From SZUA-217 sp964194555 (lineage in GTDB: Bacteria > Actinomycetota > Acidimicrobiia > Spongiisociales > ZC4RG35): a stretch of DNA of 64,000 nt. The stretch is taken from the NCBI GenBank assembly GCA_964194555.1, contig CAXMMT010000031.1:6418-70417 (forward strand), in the 5' to 3' direction. Under the pieces are notes generated by a model. That model was not told the origin of the DNA. It searched no databases and was given only the letters and a program-made list of their open reading frames with translations. Shown here in pieces: positions 35,234 to 43,103 of the stretch. A program made the translations under genes and the position numbers. Position 1 is the stretch's first letter. The number at the start of each line of letters is the position of its first letter.

Positions 35234-35235
35234 TC

Positions 35236-35255
35236 TCGTAACGGTCCGGTAACGC
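35236..35255 (+). promoter_or_regulatory. GTAACG-type direct-repeat element, copy 6
   Basis: TCGTAACG-gtccg-GTAACGC, the cleanest copy: two exact GTAACG half-sites at 11-bp period. It begins two bases after the BTAD gene stop and ends 25 bp before ATG 35281. CAATAT lies ten bases after the second half-site. Confidence 0.55.
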
Positions 35256-35280
35256 GGCGCCTGGCAATATCGAGGTCTCA

Positions 35281-35379
35281 ATGGCTCAAACAAAACGCGT
35301 TTCGTGGTTGCTACTTGTCGCGTGACTCGTCTTCGCCGTCTCGGTCGTCGCTTCAGTAGTCCTATGGCCAACCATCCAC
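35281..35379 (+). other. Interrupted 5' end of 7TM-like gene (in-frame TGA)
   Basis: In the frame of the following gene, ATG 35281 (GAGG upstream) opens MAQTKRVSWLLLVA, then TGA at 35323-35325. LVFAVSVVASVVLWPTIH then runs straight into the downstream frame. Joined, this gives the missing first membrane helix. A single base change (for example from TGG or CGA) or a sequencing error would explain it. Confidence 0.7.
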
Positions 35380-36375
35380 GTGTTCCTGGGACTCGTTGCC
35401 AACACGCTCATATTGGTCAGCGGGTCGATAATCGTCTTGAAGGCCGACCAACAAACCATCGGCTGGATTCTTGTCTTCCTCGGTCTCATTTTCATGATCA
35501 CTGGGGGAGTCTTGCTGGGTATTCAGAACGCCTATCAAACCCAATGGACGCGCGTGGTGACCGAGGCAGGAATTGGCGGACTGTGGCTGTTCATCTACCT
35601 GATATTGATCTTCCCCAGCGGTGAACTACCCACCCGCTTCTCGAGAGTGCTGCTTTGGATCGCCGGCATCGGGGCGATCGCTCTTTCAATTGTCGGCGTT
35701 CGAACCGCTCTCTTCTACGGCGAGGGCGGTTACGCCGAGAGTTTTTTGGGCGTGGTCTTTTTCGCAGTTCTGATGCTTGCCGCCATTGTGATTCACCTCG
35801 TCCATCTTCGTTATCGGAGCTCTATTGAGAAGCGTCAGCTCAAGTGGTTCATCTTTGCCCTGAATGTCACCATGTCGCTCTACTTGGTCGCGAGCGCCTT
35901 TGGCGTACCCGAGACCACATTCCTAGTGATCGACGCCTTTGCCACTTCGTTTTGGCCAATCGCGATCCTCATCGCCATCACCCGCCATCGCCTATACGAC
36001 ATCGACCGCATTGTTTCGAGAACCGCCTCATACGCCATCGTGGTTGGTCTGCTCGCAGCGGTCTTCTTTGGCGTCGTGACCGCGGTGACAGCCCTACTCC
36101 CGACACAGAACGCGCTTGCGGTGGTTGGATCGACTCTTGTTGTGGCGGCCCTCTTCAACCCGGTGCGTCTCCGAGTCCAGCAGTGGGTGGATCGACGGTT
36201 CAACCGGAGCCATTACGAGGCGCAAGGTGTCATCGACTCTTTTGCAGCCACCCTTCAGGACGAGCCAGCTATCGAAAACCTCGTCGAACGTCTCCAAGCG
36301 GTCGTGATCGAGACAATGGGCCCATCGTTGACCGGCACATGGGATAACACTGGCGTCGGCAATGACACCTCCTGA
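35380..36375 (+). CDS. 7TM-like sensor module protein, first paralogue (5' end disrupted)
   Basis: 331 residues from GTG 35380, with several membrane helices, the linker RHRLYDIDRIVSRTASYAIV, a last helix pair, then ALFNPVRLRVQQWVDRRFNRSHYEA and a C-terminal helix (IENLVERLQAVVIETM). This is the input part seen in many actinobacterial histidine kinases and in stand-alone relatives. No kinase or other output domain follows. The natural start is probably ATG 35281, cut off by an in-frame TGA, so the gene may be damaged or begin late. It overlaps the next gene by 14 bases. Confidence 0.7.
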   Translation: MFLGLVANTLILVSGSIIVLKADQQTIGWILVFLGLIFMITGGVLLGIQNAYQTQWTRVVTEAGIGGLWLFIYLILIFPSGELPTRFSRVLLWIAGIGAIALSIVGVRTALFYGEGGYAESFLGVVFFAVLMLAAIVIHLVHLRYRSSIEKRQLKWFIFALNVTMSLYLVASAFGVPETTFLVIDAFATSFWPIAILIAITRHRLYDIDRIVSRTASYAIVVGLLAAVFFGVVTAVTALLPTQNALAVVGSTLVVAALFNPVRLRVQQWVDRRFNRSHYEAQGVIDSFAATLQDEPAIENLVERLQAVVIETMGPSLTGTWDNTGVGNDTS

Positions 36376-37519
36376 GACCACCGGCAACCGCAAGCTCTGG
36401 TGGGTACTGCCCATATGGTTCGTCGCGGTGGCCCCCTCGTGGGTGTTCATCGGGGTCGGCTTCGACTTCTCCCTGATCTGGATCGCAGTTCAATTCGCTC
36501 TACTCGCATCCGGAATCCTGATCCTCGCCAACGTGCGAAGACACAAAGTTGGACTACTCCTCTTCGTTGCAGGCGCCACCCTCTCCCTCGCACCCCCACT
36601 GTTTGCGACCGTGGAAGTCCTCGAGGACGTACTGCCCGAGATTGTCGGCGCAATCGCATTGGCAGTTGGGAGCGTTCTCATCACAATCTGGCTCCCATTG
36701 AACATTGCCGCAATAGCGCTCTTTCCCACCGGGGACTGGCCGACGCGAAAATGGCGCTATCCAGGCTTTCTGGTCGGTGTGTCGTTGGGTCTGGCTGTCC
36801 TCGCCCCGATGTTGAACGGTGGTTTTGGCGGCGACAACTCAGACGGTGATGCCACCCCATGGGCAACTGCGATTGCTCCGGTTGGCGACATCGTCTCCAA
36901 CCTCTTCTTCTTGTCGCTGCTGTTTTCCGCCGTAGTGGCTCTCACCTCGGTGATCTATCGATTCATCAGATCCGATGGAATCGAGCGTCAGCAGATGAAG
37001 TGGTTCGCGCTCTCGGTTTCGATCCTGACCGTGGGATTCTTCCTCGATCAGACGGTTCTCGGGTTAACGGCCGCTGAAGGCTGGCGGGCGGTTGGGGTCG
37101 GGTTCCTCGTCATCCAGACACTGGTGGTGATGGCCGTCGCCATCATCAAGTATCGCATCTATGAGATCGACCGAATCATCTCGAGGACCGTCTCCTACGT
37201 TCTGGTGGCCGGGATGCTCGTCTCTCTCTTCTTCGTTGTTGTCACCGGGATCACATCGTTTCTCCCGTCTCAAAACTCACTGGCTGTTGCGGCTTCGACT
37301 CTCGCCGTCGCCGCCCTATTCAATCCACTTCGGATTCGCGTTCAACGCGGCGTCGATCGTCGATTCAATCGGGACCGATATCGGCGCCAGCAGGTCATCG
37401 ATGATTTCGCTTCGGGGCTACAGGATCAGACGGATCTCGAGGATCTTGCCGACGACCTGAGCACCGTCGTCGAGTCAGTGCTCCAACCGTCGTCGGTTGG
37501 CGTCTGGATCAGGGACTGA
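36362..37519 (+). CDS. 7TM-like sensor module protein, second paralogue
   Basis: 385 residues, intact paralogue of the preceding gene. It has N-terminal helices from about residue 12, an ALFPTGDWPTRKW loop, IKYRIYEIDRIISRTVSYVLV, ALFNPLRIRVQRGVDRRFNRDRYRR and the family C-terminus LADDLSTVVESVLQPSSVGVWI. The stand-alone architecture without a kinase is complete as it is. The function is unknown; a membrane-perturbation or ligand sensor acting through another protein is a guess. ATG 36362. Confidence 0.75.
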   Translation: MTPPETTGNRKLWWVLPIWFVAVAPSWVFIGVGFDFSLIWIAVQFALLASGILILANVRRHKVGLLLFVAGATLSLAPPLFATVEVLEDVLPEIVGAIALAVGSVLITIWLPLNIAAIALFPTGDWPTRKWRYPGFLVGVSLGLAVLAPMLNGGFGGDNSDGDATPWATAIAPVGDIVSNLFFLSLLFSAVVALTSVIYRFIRSDGIERQQMKWFALSVSILTVGFFLDQTVLGLTAAEGWRAVGVGFLVIQTLVVMAVAIIKYRIYEIDRIISRTVSYVLVAGMLVSLFFVVVTGITSFLPSQNSLAVAASTLAVAALFNPLRIRVQRGVDRRFNRDRYRRQQVIDDFASGLQDQTDLEDLADDLSTVVESVLQPSSVGVWIRD

Positions 37520-37585
37520 CCCGCTCTGTCGGGAGACGGTCACGCGCTAAAGCATTCGCGCAAATCTGCCGAAGCTATTCGGGTT

Positions 37586-37855
37586 ATGACTGTTTCAGAC
37601 ATTGTTCTCGACGAATGGGCAACAAGACCACTGGGCAAGGCTGCGCGAATAGCGATCGCAGCGGGCGGGATGATCACCGCCACACTTGTTCTCCTGATGG
37701 CGACCATGCTGACCAGCGGCGCATGGCTCTTTGTCCTCGCCGGGGTTGCCCTCGCGGCCACTTCAGTGCGAGCAGCCAGGTTCCCGACCATCACCCGACT
37801 CGGTGTAGTGGCGGCCAATCTCGTCGCTATACCGCTCATCGCCCAGATCATCTAA
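37586..37855 (+). CDS. Small membrane protein of unknown function
   Basis: An 89-residue protein with a short cytoplasmic N-terminus (TVSDIVLDEWATRPLGKAAR), two close hydrophobic segments at about 22-42 and 45-60, and a third at the C-terminus (LGVVAANLVAIPLIAQII). ATG start with weak ribosome site. I recognise no family. It stands alone, 66 bp after the 7TM pair, in the same direction. Confidence 0.55.
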   Translation: MTVSDIVLDEWATRPLGKAARIAIAAGGMITATLVLLMATMLTSGAWLFVLAGVALAATSVRAARFPTITRLGVVAANLVAIPLIAQII

Positions 37856-37895
37856 GTCTCACCGATGCCCGATAAGGGCACCGGACGTCAGCAAT

Positions 37896-37925
37896 GGCCG
37901 CCGGCTAACGGTGGCCGTTGTTGTT
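37896..37925 (+). terminator. Weak hairpin after small membrane protein gene
   Basis: GGCCGCCG and CGGTGGCC (one wobble pair) flank the loop gctaa, followed by GTTGTTGTTG. The stem is good but the U tract is poor. It is the only structure seen in the 177-bp gap 37856-38032. Confidence 0.35.
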
Positions 37926-38032
37926 GGCAGGCCCTCCAGATCGCATCCTTCGCACTATCCCGATATAGTCATGTGCCGTCGACGACGACCCTAGGTCCCG
38001 CCGACTAATCACACTCTCTAATTGGAGGTTCA

Positions 38033-38410
38033 ATGCCGCTTCTCGACCTGTTCTGGTCCATGCTCTGGTTCTTTATGTTCTTCGTGTGGATCTGGCTGCT
38101 GATCACGATCTTTGCCGACATCTTCCGCAGCGAAATCTCTGGCTTTGGCAAGGCGGGCTGGATCCTCTTCGTGATAGTCCTTCCCTTCCTCGGAGTCCTC
38201 ATCTATCTGATCGCCAATGGCGACACGATGCAGGAGCGCTCCATGAAGCAGGCTTCCGATATGGCGAACGCGCAGCGCGACTACATCCAATCTGTTGCCG
38301 GTGATAGTTCGTCGGCTGCTGACGAGATCGCCAAGCTCGCTTCACTGAAGGACTCCGGTGCCATCAGCGACGCCGAGTTCCAGGCGCAGAAGGCCAAGCT
38401 TCTCGCTTAG
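38033..38410 (+). CDS. PLDc_N/SHOCT-domain membrane protein
   Basis: A 125-residue protein with two membrane segments: one with WSMLWFFMFFVWIWLLITIF, the other with AGWILFVIVLPFLGVLIYLI. The phospholipase D-nuclease N-terminal-like pattern spans them. A linker leads to a C-terminal SHOCT motif EIAKLASLKDSGAISDAEFQ (about 98-122). RBS GGAGG before ATG. Such proteins are common in actinobacteria; the role is unknown. A clear terminator follows. Confidence 0.82.
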   Translation: MPLLDLFWSMLWFFMFFVWIWLLITIFADIFRSEISGFGKAGWILFVIVLPFLGVLIYLIANGDTMQERSMKQASDMANAQRDYIQSVAGDSSSAADEIAKLASLKDSGAISDAEFQAQKAKLLA

Positions 38411-38433
38411 ACCCGAACCACACTCAACTGGAA

Positions 38434-38465
38434 AGACCCCCGTCGACGACGGGGGTCTCTTCTTA
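38434..38465 (+). terminator. Rho-independent terminator after SHOCT gene
   Basis: AGACCCCCGTCG pairs with CGACGGGGGTCT, followed by TCTTCTT, 24 bp after the stop. It also lies just beyond the convergent DUF389 gene end. Confidence 0.85.
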
Positions 38466-38482
38466 TTGCAGCCGGCAATGCG

Positions 38483-40120
38483 TTAGCCGTCTATCTCATA
38501 CTCGAACGTTGTGGTCGGAACCCACTTGACCGAGACGCCGACCGGCTTGCCGAACTCCTCTTCGAAATCCGCCGCCAAATCGTCAATTGGCGGCGGATTC
38601 TCCGAACCCTCAACTATGACGAAGAACTCGTCACCGGTGTACTCAGAAAGTATGACTTGAAGATCCGAGTCGCCCAACCAATCCTCTACGAGACTCTCCG
38701 CAGCGGCAACGCCTGCAGTCTGTTTCTGGAAAGTATCCGCGCTCGCTCCGAGAATTGCGATGACAGCGATAGCCAAAACCCCCACCATCCCCAAGCTTCT
38801 CTTCACCCAAGCTCGATTCTCCGATAGTCGAAGCACCGGCACGACACCCGTGAGGATGAAAACACCGCCACCGACGAGGATGATGGCGACGAGGTTTGTA
38901 ACGAAGAGCAGAACGGCACCGGACGCCGCCGACCACTCCGCCTGCGAGATCATGAGACCTACCACAGCCAAAGGAGGCACCAGGGCAATTGCCACCGCAA
39001 CACCGGGGAGGGAATCCGAAACGTCGGGTCTCGATAATGCGAAGGCGCCCGCACCACCCGCCGCGATGGCTATGGCGAGGTCAACGACAGTTGGGCCGAT
39101 CCGTGAAGCCACCTGTGAGTTGGCAACGGTGGAGATGTCCGGTCCGTACATCCAACCGAAGAGAACGCTGAGACCGACGGCGAACAGGATCCCCCCTAGC
39201 GCCACTCCACCAGACATGGCTGCTCTTCGCGGCCAACCCATCACCATGGCAAGAGATGTCCCCATCAGTGGAGTCATCAGAGGAGCAACGAGCATCGCAC
39301 CGATGACCACGGCTGTTGAGTCACCAATAATGCCAAAGGCGGCTATCCCCGTGGCAAATCCCATGAGCGTGAAGAATCTCGAGAGTCGGCGAGGTCCGAT
39401 GTCCCCCTCGTAGAAGAGCTTGTCGTAAAGCTGACGCCGATCGTCGGCCGTGTTCGGTCTTGTTTGGATCCACGCCAGAAAGGTCTGCCAAACCCCACCG
39501 GGTTCGATCGTTCGATCATCGAGTCGGACATTCGTGACCAGCGTGAGTACGCCAGCGACGAACCAGTAAGTGGCAAGGATTAGAACTGCCAACCCGAGTA
39601 TTGAGCGGGGCGAGGTCACCAGGGCGGCCCCTATAGCCACGTAGAAGAAGGCACCCAGCATGGGCTCGAGCACAGACCCGCTCTCTCGTCCTCGGAATGC
39701 CCGATAACCGTTGATAACACCCAATACGATCAGGGCGGTGCCACCCGCTTGACCGAGCTTTTCACCGGTGAAGTCGGGGATGAAGAAGAGACCAAGAGCA
39801 GCCGCCACCAGGAACAGAACTCGAGCGATATCCCAACCCGTTCGTGTATCAGCATGACGAAGATCGAGAACTCCGCCAACGGCCCAGGCAACCAGAATTG
39901 TCGCTACGAGAAAGCCAAAAGTACGTGGTGAGGTGCTTGGTGAGCGAAGTACGATGACCGAAACCACAATCGCCGCCACTCCCCTCAAGGAATCAGCCGT
40001 GAGTAGCTGTGACATGTCGAAGCCGGCACCCTCTGGAAGGACAGGACCTTCGTAATCCTGGAATTCCTCCGACATCATGTCCGTGATTGGCCGGTCGGTG
40101 GATTCCTTGTTTTGGCTCAC
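38483..40120 (-). CDS. DUF389 membrane protein with HdeD/DUF308-like N-terminus
   Basis: 545 residues. An N-terminal block of six short hydrophobic segments (about 45-200) resembles HdeD/DUF308. The linker RRQLYDKLFYEGDIGPRRLSRFF leads to the DUF389 core: IGDSTAVVIGAMLVAPLMTP, MGTSLAMVMGWPRRA, and further helices with DVSDSLPGVAVAIALVPPLA. A soluble C-terminal domain of about 85 residues ends the chain. Function of DUF389 is unknown. GTG 40120 overlaps the DUF2252 stop (GTGA); GTG 40126 is possible. Confidence 0.85.
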   Translation of the reverse strand: MSQNKESTDRPITDMMSEEFQDYEGPVLPEGAGFDMSQLLTADSLRGVAAIVVSVIVLRSPSTSPRTFGFLVATILVAWAVGGVLDLRHADTRTGWDIARVLFLVAAALGLFFIPDFTGEKLGQAGGTALIVLGVINGYRAFRGRESGSVLEPMLGAFFYVAIGAALVTSPRSILGLAVLILATYWFVAGVLTLVTNVRLDDRTIEPGGVWQTFLAWIQTRPNTADDRRQLYDKLFYEGDIGPRRLSRFFTLMGFATGIAAFGIIGDSTAVVIGAMLVAPLMTPLMGTSLAMVMGWPRRAAMSGGVALGGILFAVGLSVLFGWMYGPDISTVANSQVASRIGPTVVDLAIAIAAGGAGAFALSRPDVSDSLPGVAVAIALVPPLAVVGLMISQAEWSAASGAVLLFVTNLVAIILVGGGVFILTGVVPVLRLSENRAWVKRSLGMVGVLAIAVIAILGASADTFQKQTAGVAAAESLVEDWLGDSDLQVILSEYTGDEFFVIVEGSENPPPIDDLAADFEEEFGKPVGVSVKWVPTTTFEYEIDG

Positions 40121-41520
40121 TCCCACTCCGCCGCTTCCAATCGTCCGTCCCTGATCTCGGTCACAAAGGCCTCGTAGTCCAATTCGTTCTGACGAGCGTA
40201 CCTAACCCCAAACTCGCCGAGGGACCGATCAAAGTTGGATCCAGATCCAAGGTAGGAAGCGATCGCTACCGGGTCTCCAGAGACGGCATGGGCCCTCGCC
40301 AGTGTCCAACCGCACACCTTCGCGTAGCGACCCATCCCCTCCTCATCCATACCAGCGAAAGATAACGACGCTTTCCAATCCTTCAGCTGACGCCAGTAGT
40401 AATGACTACCCGAATAATTCCCCTCGCTCCAACCGAGGAAGATGTCACTCGCCGCCTGCATGAGTCGCTGGCCTTCGACAACTCTCTGACCGCTCGTCGA
40501 ATACCGGCTTGGCGCCAGGTGTTCCTCGAGGACCGATCTCCCTGCCTCTTTGACCTGTAGAAGAAGGATGTCATCTCGCCCTCTCCCAACGAGAAGGGCT
40601 ACGAAACAACGGGTCCCGACGCTTCCAACTCCGACAACCTTGAGAGCTAGATCCACCACCTGGTACCGACCCAGAAGATGCTCAACCGCATCGCTGAGAC
40701 TGCGGCGATACCCGGCGAAGCTCTCGTTGATCGACTCCTCGACATGCTCGCTGTCAACATTGATAGGCATGCTGCGGAATGGCACCAGTAGTGGCGGGGC
40801 ACTCCGAAACCTGAGATGTCCATCCTCGTGCTCGACGAGCTTTTTGGCCGCCCGGAGATGATCCTTCTTTCTCGCCCCGCGGATGAACCTGTCCAGTTGT
40901 TTGCGGCGTTTCCGCTTGACGTTTTCCTTTTCGGCGCGAACCGCGAGATCATCTAGGGAGAACCGGCTATACCAGGTCTCCAGCCAACCCCTCTTTGCGA
41001 ACTTCCCCATGATTTCTCTATACGAACGGACAGATTCCTCGGCCAACTCTCGTCCGTCATCCTCGTCAAATCCCAGATCTTGCGAAGCGATGACAAGAGA
41101 CGCAGCGAGTCTCTTGACATCCCATTCCCAAGGCCCAGGGAGTGTCTCGTCAAAGTCGTTGAGATCGAAGAGAAGGTCACGCTCGGGCGAGGCGAAGACG
41201 CCGAAGTTGGAGAGATGAGCATCTCCACACAACTGGACTTCGAGACCAGTGCTCGGAGTGTGTGAGAGATCGTGAGCCATGATCCGGGCTGCCCCTCGAT
41301 AGAACGTGAATGCAGACTCCGCCATTCTCACTCTTCGAACCGGGGCCAGAAAAGACAGACGATCCACGTTTTGACCTTCGATCAGGGCTACCGGATCCGG
41401 TCTGGTGGCTGAAGAGATCCAGTCCCCGTGACTGCTGCGTGGAACCTCCTTGCGTAGTGACCGCCCATCTTGGCCGGGAGCGGTTTGGTTGGGATGAGGC
41501 ACGGCAAGCCAGTTTGGCAC
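40117..41520 (-). CDS. DUF2252 family protein (kinase-like fold)
   Basis: About 467 residues, soluble. Hallmarks are GRSLRKEVPRSSHGDW, RPDPVALIEGQN, FTFYRGAARIMAHDL and QLCGDAHLSNFGVFASPERD, then FDLNDFDETLPGPWEWDVKRLAAS. This set defines DUF2252, which has a protein-kinase-like arrangement (GDAHLSN and DLNDFD resemble catalytic and metal loops). The biochemical role is not established. Start uncertain: GTG 41520 is used, but a frame open to 41802 runs antisense through the CPBP gene and GTG 41502 is also possible. No good ribosome site. Confidence 0.8.
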   Translation of the reverse strand: MPNWLAVPHPNQTAPGQDGRSLRKEVPRSSHGDWISSATRPDPVALIEGQNVDRLSFLAPVRRVRMAESAFTFYRGAARIMAHDLSHTPSTGLEVQLCGDAHLSNFGVFASPERDLLFDLNDFDETLPGPWEWDVKRLAASLVIASQDLGFDEDDGRELAEESVRSYREIMGKFAKRGWLETWYSRFSLDDLAVRAEKENVKRKRRKQLDRFIRGARKKDHLRAAKKLVEHEDGHLRFRSAPPLLVPFRSMPINVDSEHVEESINESFAGYRRSLSDAVEHLLGRYQVVDLALKVVGVGSVGTRCFVALLVGRGRDDILLLQVKEAGRSVLEEHLAPSRYSTSGQRVVEGQRLMQAASDIFLGWSEGNYSGSHYYWRQLKDWKASLSFAGMDEEGMGRYAKVCGWTLARAHAVSGDPVAIASYLGSGSNFDRSLGEFGVRYARQNELDYEAFVTEIRDGRLEAAEWE

Positions 41521-41549
41521 GCCGAGACATCTGCTGGTTCGAGAATTTG

Positions 41550-42269
41550 CTAGCCGACCGACGAGGTGGGCGATACCTCCAACCGTTGTCGGGCGGCGAG
41601 TCGGGCGTAGACGGCCAAAGTCATGTTGATACCGGCGTGGACGGCTACAGGGACCCAGATCGAGCCGGTTTCCATTCGAAGCCAAACAAGAGCTGCCCCG
41701 GCAAGAGACGTTGCCAAGACGGTGATTCCGACATGAAAAGCATTTCGTTTCCAATCCGTGCCATGGGCGCGTGCTTGATCGAAACCGGGACCGACATGCC
41801 ACAAACCAAAGAGAAGAGCACCCCCGATCAGAGCGACCGACGGTGGGTAGAGGGCAACTAGCGCTGCATGAAGTACGCCCCGAAAGAAGGCCTCCTCGAT
41901 GAGAGCGGTCATGACCGGGATCCGAACGGCGATCTGCATGAACGCCTGACGTGGGGAGAGCGCGGCGAGTCTCGGGTCGGCCAGTTGTGGTCGAAGCTCA
42001 GGGTTCCTCAGCATGTACCCGCCGATGGCCGACATGACCAGGACCGTGGCAAGGGCCCACGCTGTCACAACCGCCGTATCGGGAGCTCCGAGTCCGATTG
42101 TCTCGAAACCGAAGATCCAGCCGGCACCAAGCGTCAAGACAGCTCCGACCACACCGGTGAGAACGGGCGCAATCAACGTCCGGCGCCGGGCGGGGATCAG
42201 CAGATAGACGATCGTCTGAAAGACGATTGCGTAACCGACAAGCGGTGCGACTGTTGAAACGAGTGTCAT
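41550..42269 (-). CDS. CPBP-family intramembrane protease
   Basis: A 239-residue membrane protein of the CAAX-prenyl-protease/bacteriocin-processing (ABI) family. Motif 1 EEAFFRGVLHAAL carries the EE catalytic pair, motif 2 is FGLWHVG and motif 3 is VPVAVHAGINMTLAV. About seven helices. Substrate unknown. It is first in a minus-strand run with DUF2252 and DUF389, divergent from the ion channel gene across 134 bp. Confidence 0.85.
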   Translation of the reverse strand: MTLVSTVAPLVGYAIVFQTIVYLLIPARRRTLIAPVLTGVVGAVLTLGAGWIFGFETIGLGAPDTAVVTAWALATVLVMSAIGGYMLRNPELRPQLADPRLAALSPRQAFMQIAVRIPVMTALIEEAFFRGVLHAALVALYPPSVALIGGALLFGLWHVGPGFDQARAHGTDWKRNAFHVGITVLATSLAGAALVWLRMETGSIWVPVAVHAGINMTLAVYARLAARQRLEVSPTSSVG

Positions 42270-42403
42270 GGTGAGAAAGAGATAGTTGTGCGCATCCCAT
42301 TTTGGACGCTACCGGCGTTTAGTTGGTTCCCCGGCATCGATTGATACCGGAAGTGTGCGCTACCCGTTCCTAACGTGACAAGACCAACTCAGGAAGCCTT
42401 TTC

Positions 42404-43087
42404 TTGTCGCCAGAGATATCCAAACGATGGCAGCGATTCGAGCGATCATCCGACGCCTACGTCGCCGTGACCGTGATGCTCCTATTGCTGATACTCGTCC
42501 CAATCGCCCTGTCTCCCAATAAGGACTCTTCAGGAATCATTACCGCCATTCTCGCCGGCGGCGCCGCAACACTCTCGATGGCTGCTTCGGAGGCGAAGCC
42601 GTGGGCAGTGCGGATCTCATGGTTGGCCTGGGTCGTGGTGATACTGGCCTTTGTCGTTCCTGGCAGTCAGGAAGCTGTGGTCGGAGTCGCATCTTTGATA
42701 CTCGGGGTACTTCTGATCGCAACGCCCTTCGTGATCGTGAGACGCATTGCCAAACACGACATCATCACCGGCACAACGATGTGGGGAGCGATCGCCGCCT
42801 ACCTTGCGCTCGGTATCGCCTTCAGCTTCATCTTCGCCACCATCCATAGCCTGGATCCAGACGCCTTCCAGGCCGTGGCTGGCGGCGGGCTGGGGGAGTT
42901 CAACTATTTCAGCTTTGTCACCATGACCACAGTCGGATATGGAGACATCACACCCGTGACCGACGTAGCCCGGGCGGTGGTGGTGTTCCAGACGATCATG
43001 GGTCAAATCTTCCTCGTTGTGGTGGTGGCACGGGTCGTCTCGCTGCTCGGCACCGGCCGAACCATGCGATCGTCTCGAGAAGACTGA
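42404..43087 (+). CDS. Potassium channel family protein
   Basis: A 227-residue membrane protein. N-terminal helices at about 18-36, 45-60, 72-86 and 91-111 lack voltage-sensor arginines. A helix at 128-147, a pore loop with selectivity filter TVGYGD (176-181) and a last helix (ARAVVVFQTIMGQIFLVVVVARVV) form the Ion_trans_2 pore. Start TTG 42404 without a strong ribosome site. No RCK regulatory domain follows. Confidence 0.9.
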   Translation: MSPEISKRWQRFERSSDAYVAVTVMLLLLILVPIALSPNKDSSGIITAILAGGAATLSMAASEAKPWAVRISWLAWVVVILAFVVPGSQEAVVGVASLILGVLLIATPFVIVRRIAKHDIITGTTMWGAIAAYLALGIAFSFIFATIHSLDPDAFQAVAGGGLGEFNYFSFVTMTTVGYGDITPVTDVARAVVVFQTIMGQIFLVVVVARVVSLLGTGRTMRSSRED

Positions 43088-43103
43088 CAAGCCCGCGTCC
43101 CAT

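Noticed and set aside
35323..35325. TGA read as an amino acid in this organism
   Set aside because: TGA is used as the stop of many intact genes in the window, and there is no sign of a selenocysteine hairpin here. Mutation or sequence error is simpler.
41521..41802. N-terminal extension of the DUF2252 gene
   Set aside because: It is antisense-frame sequence inside the CPBP protease gene, and the translation is Arg/Ser-rich and unlike the family.
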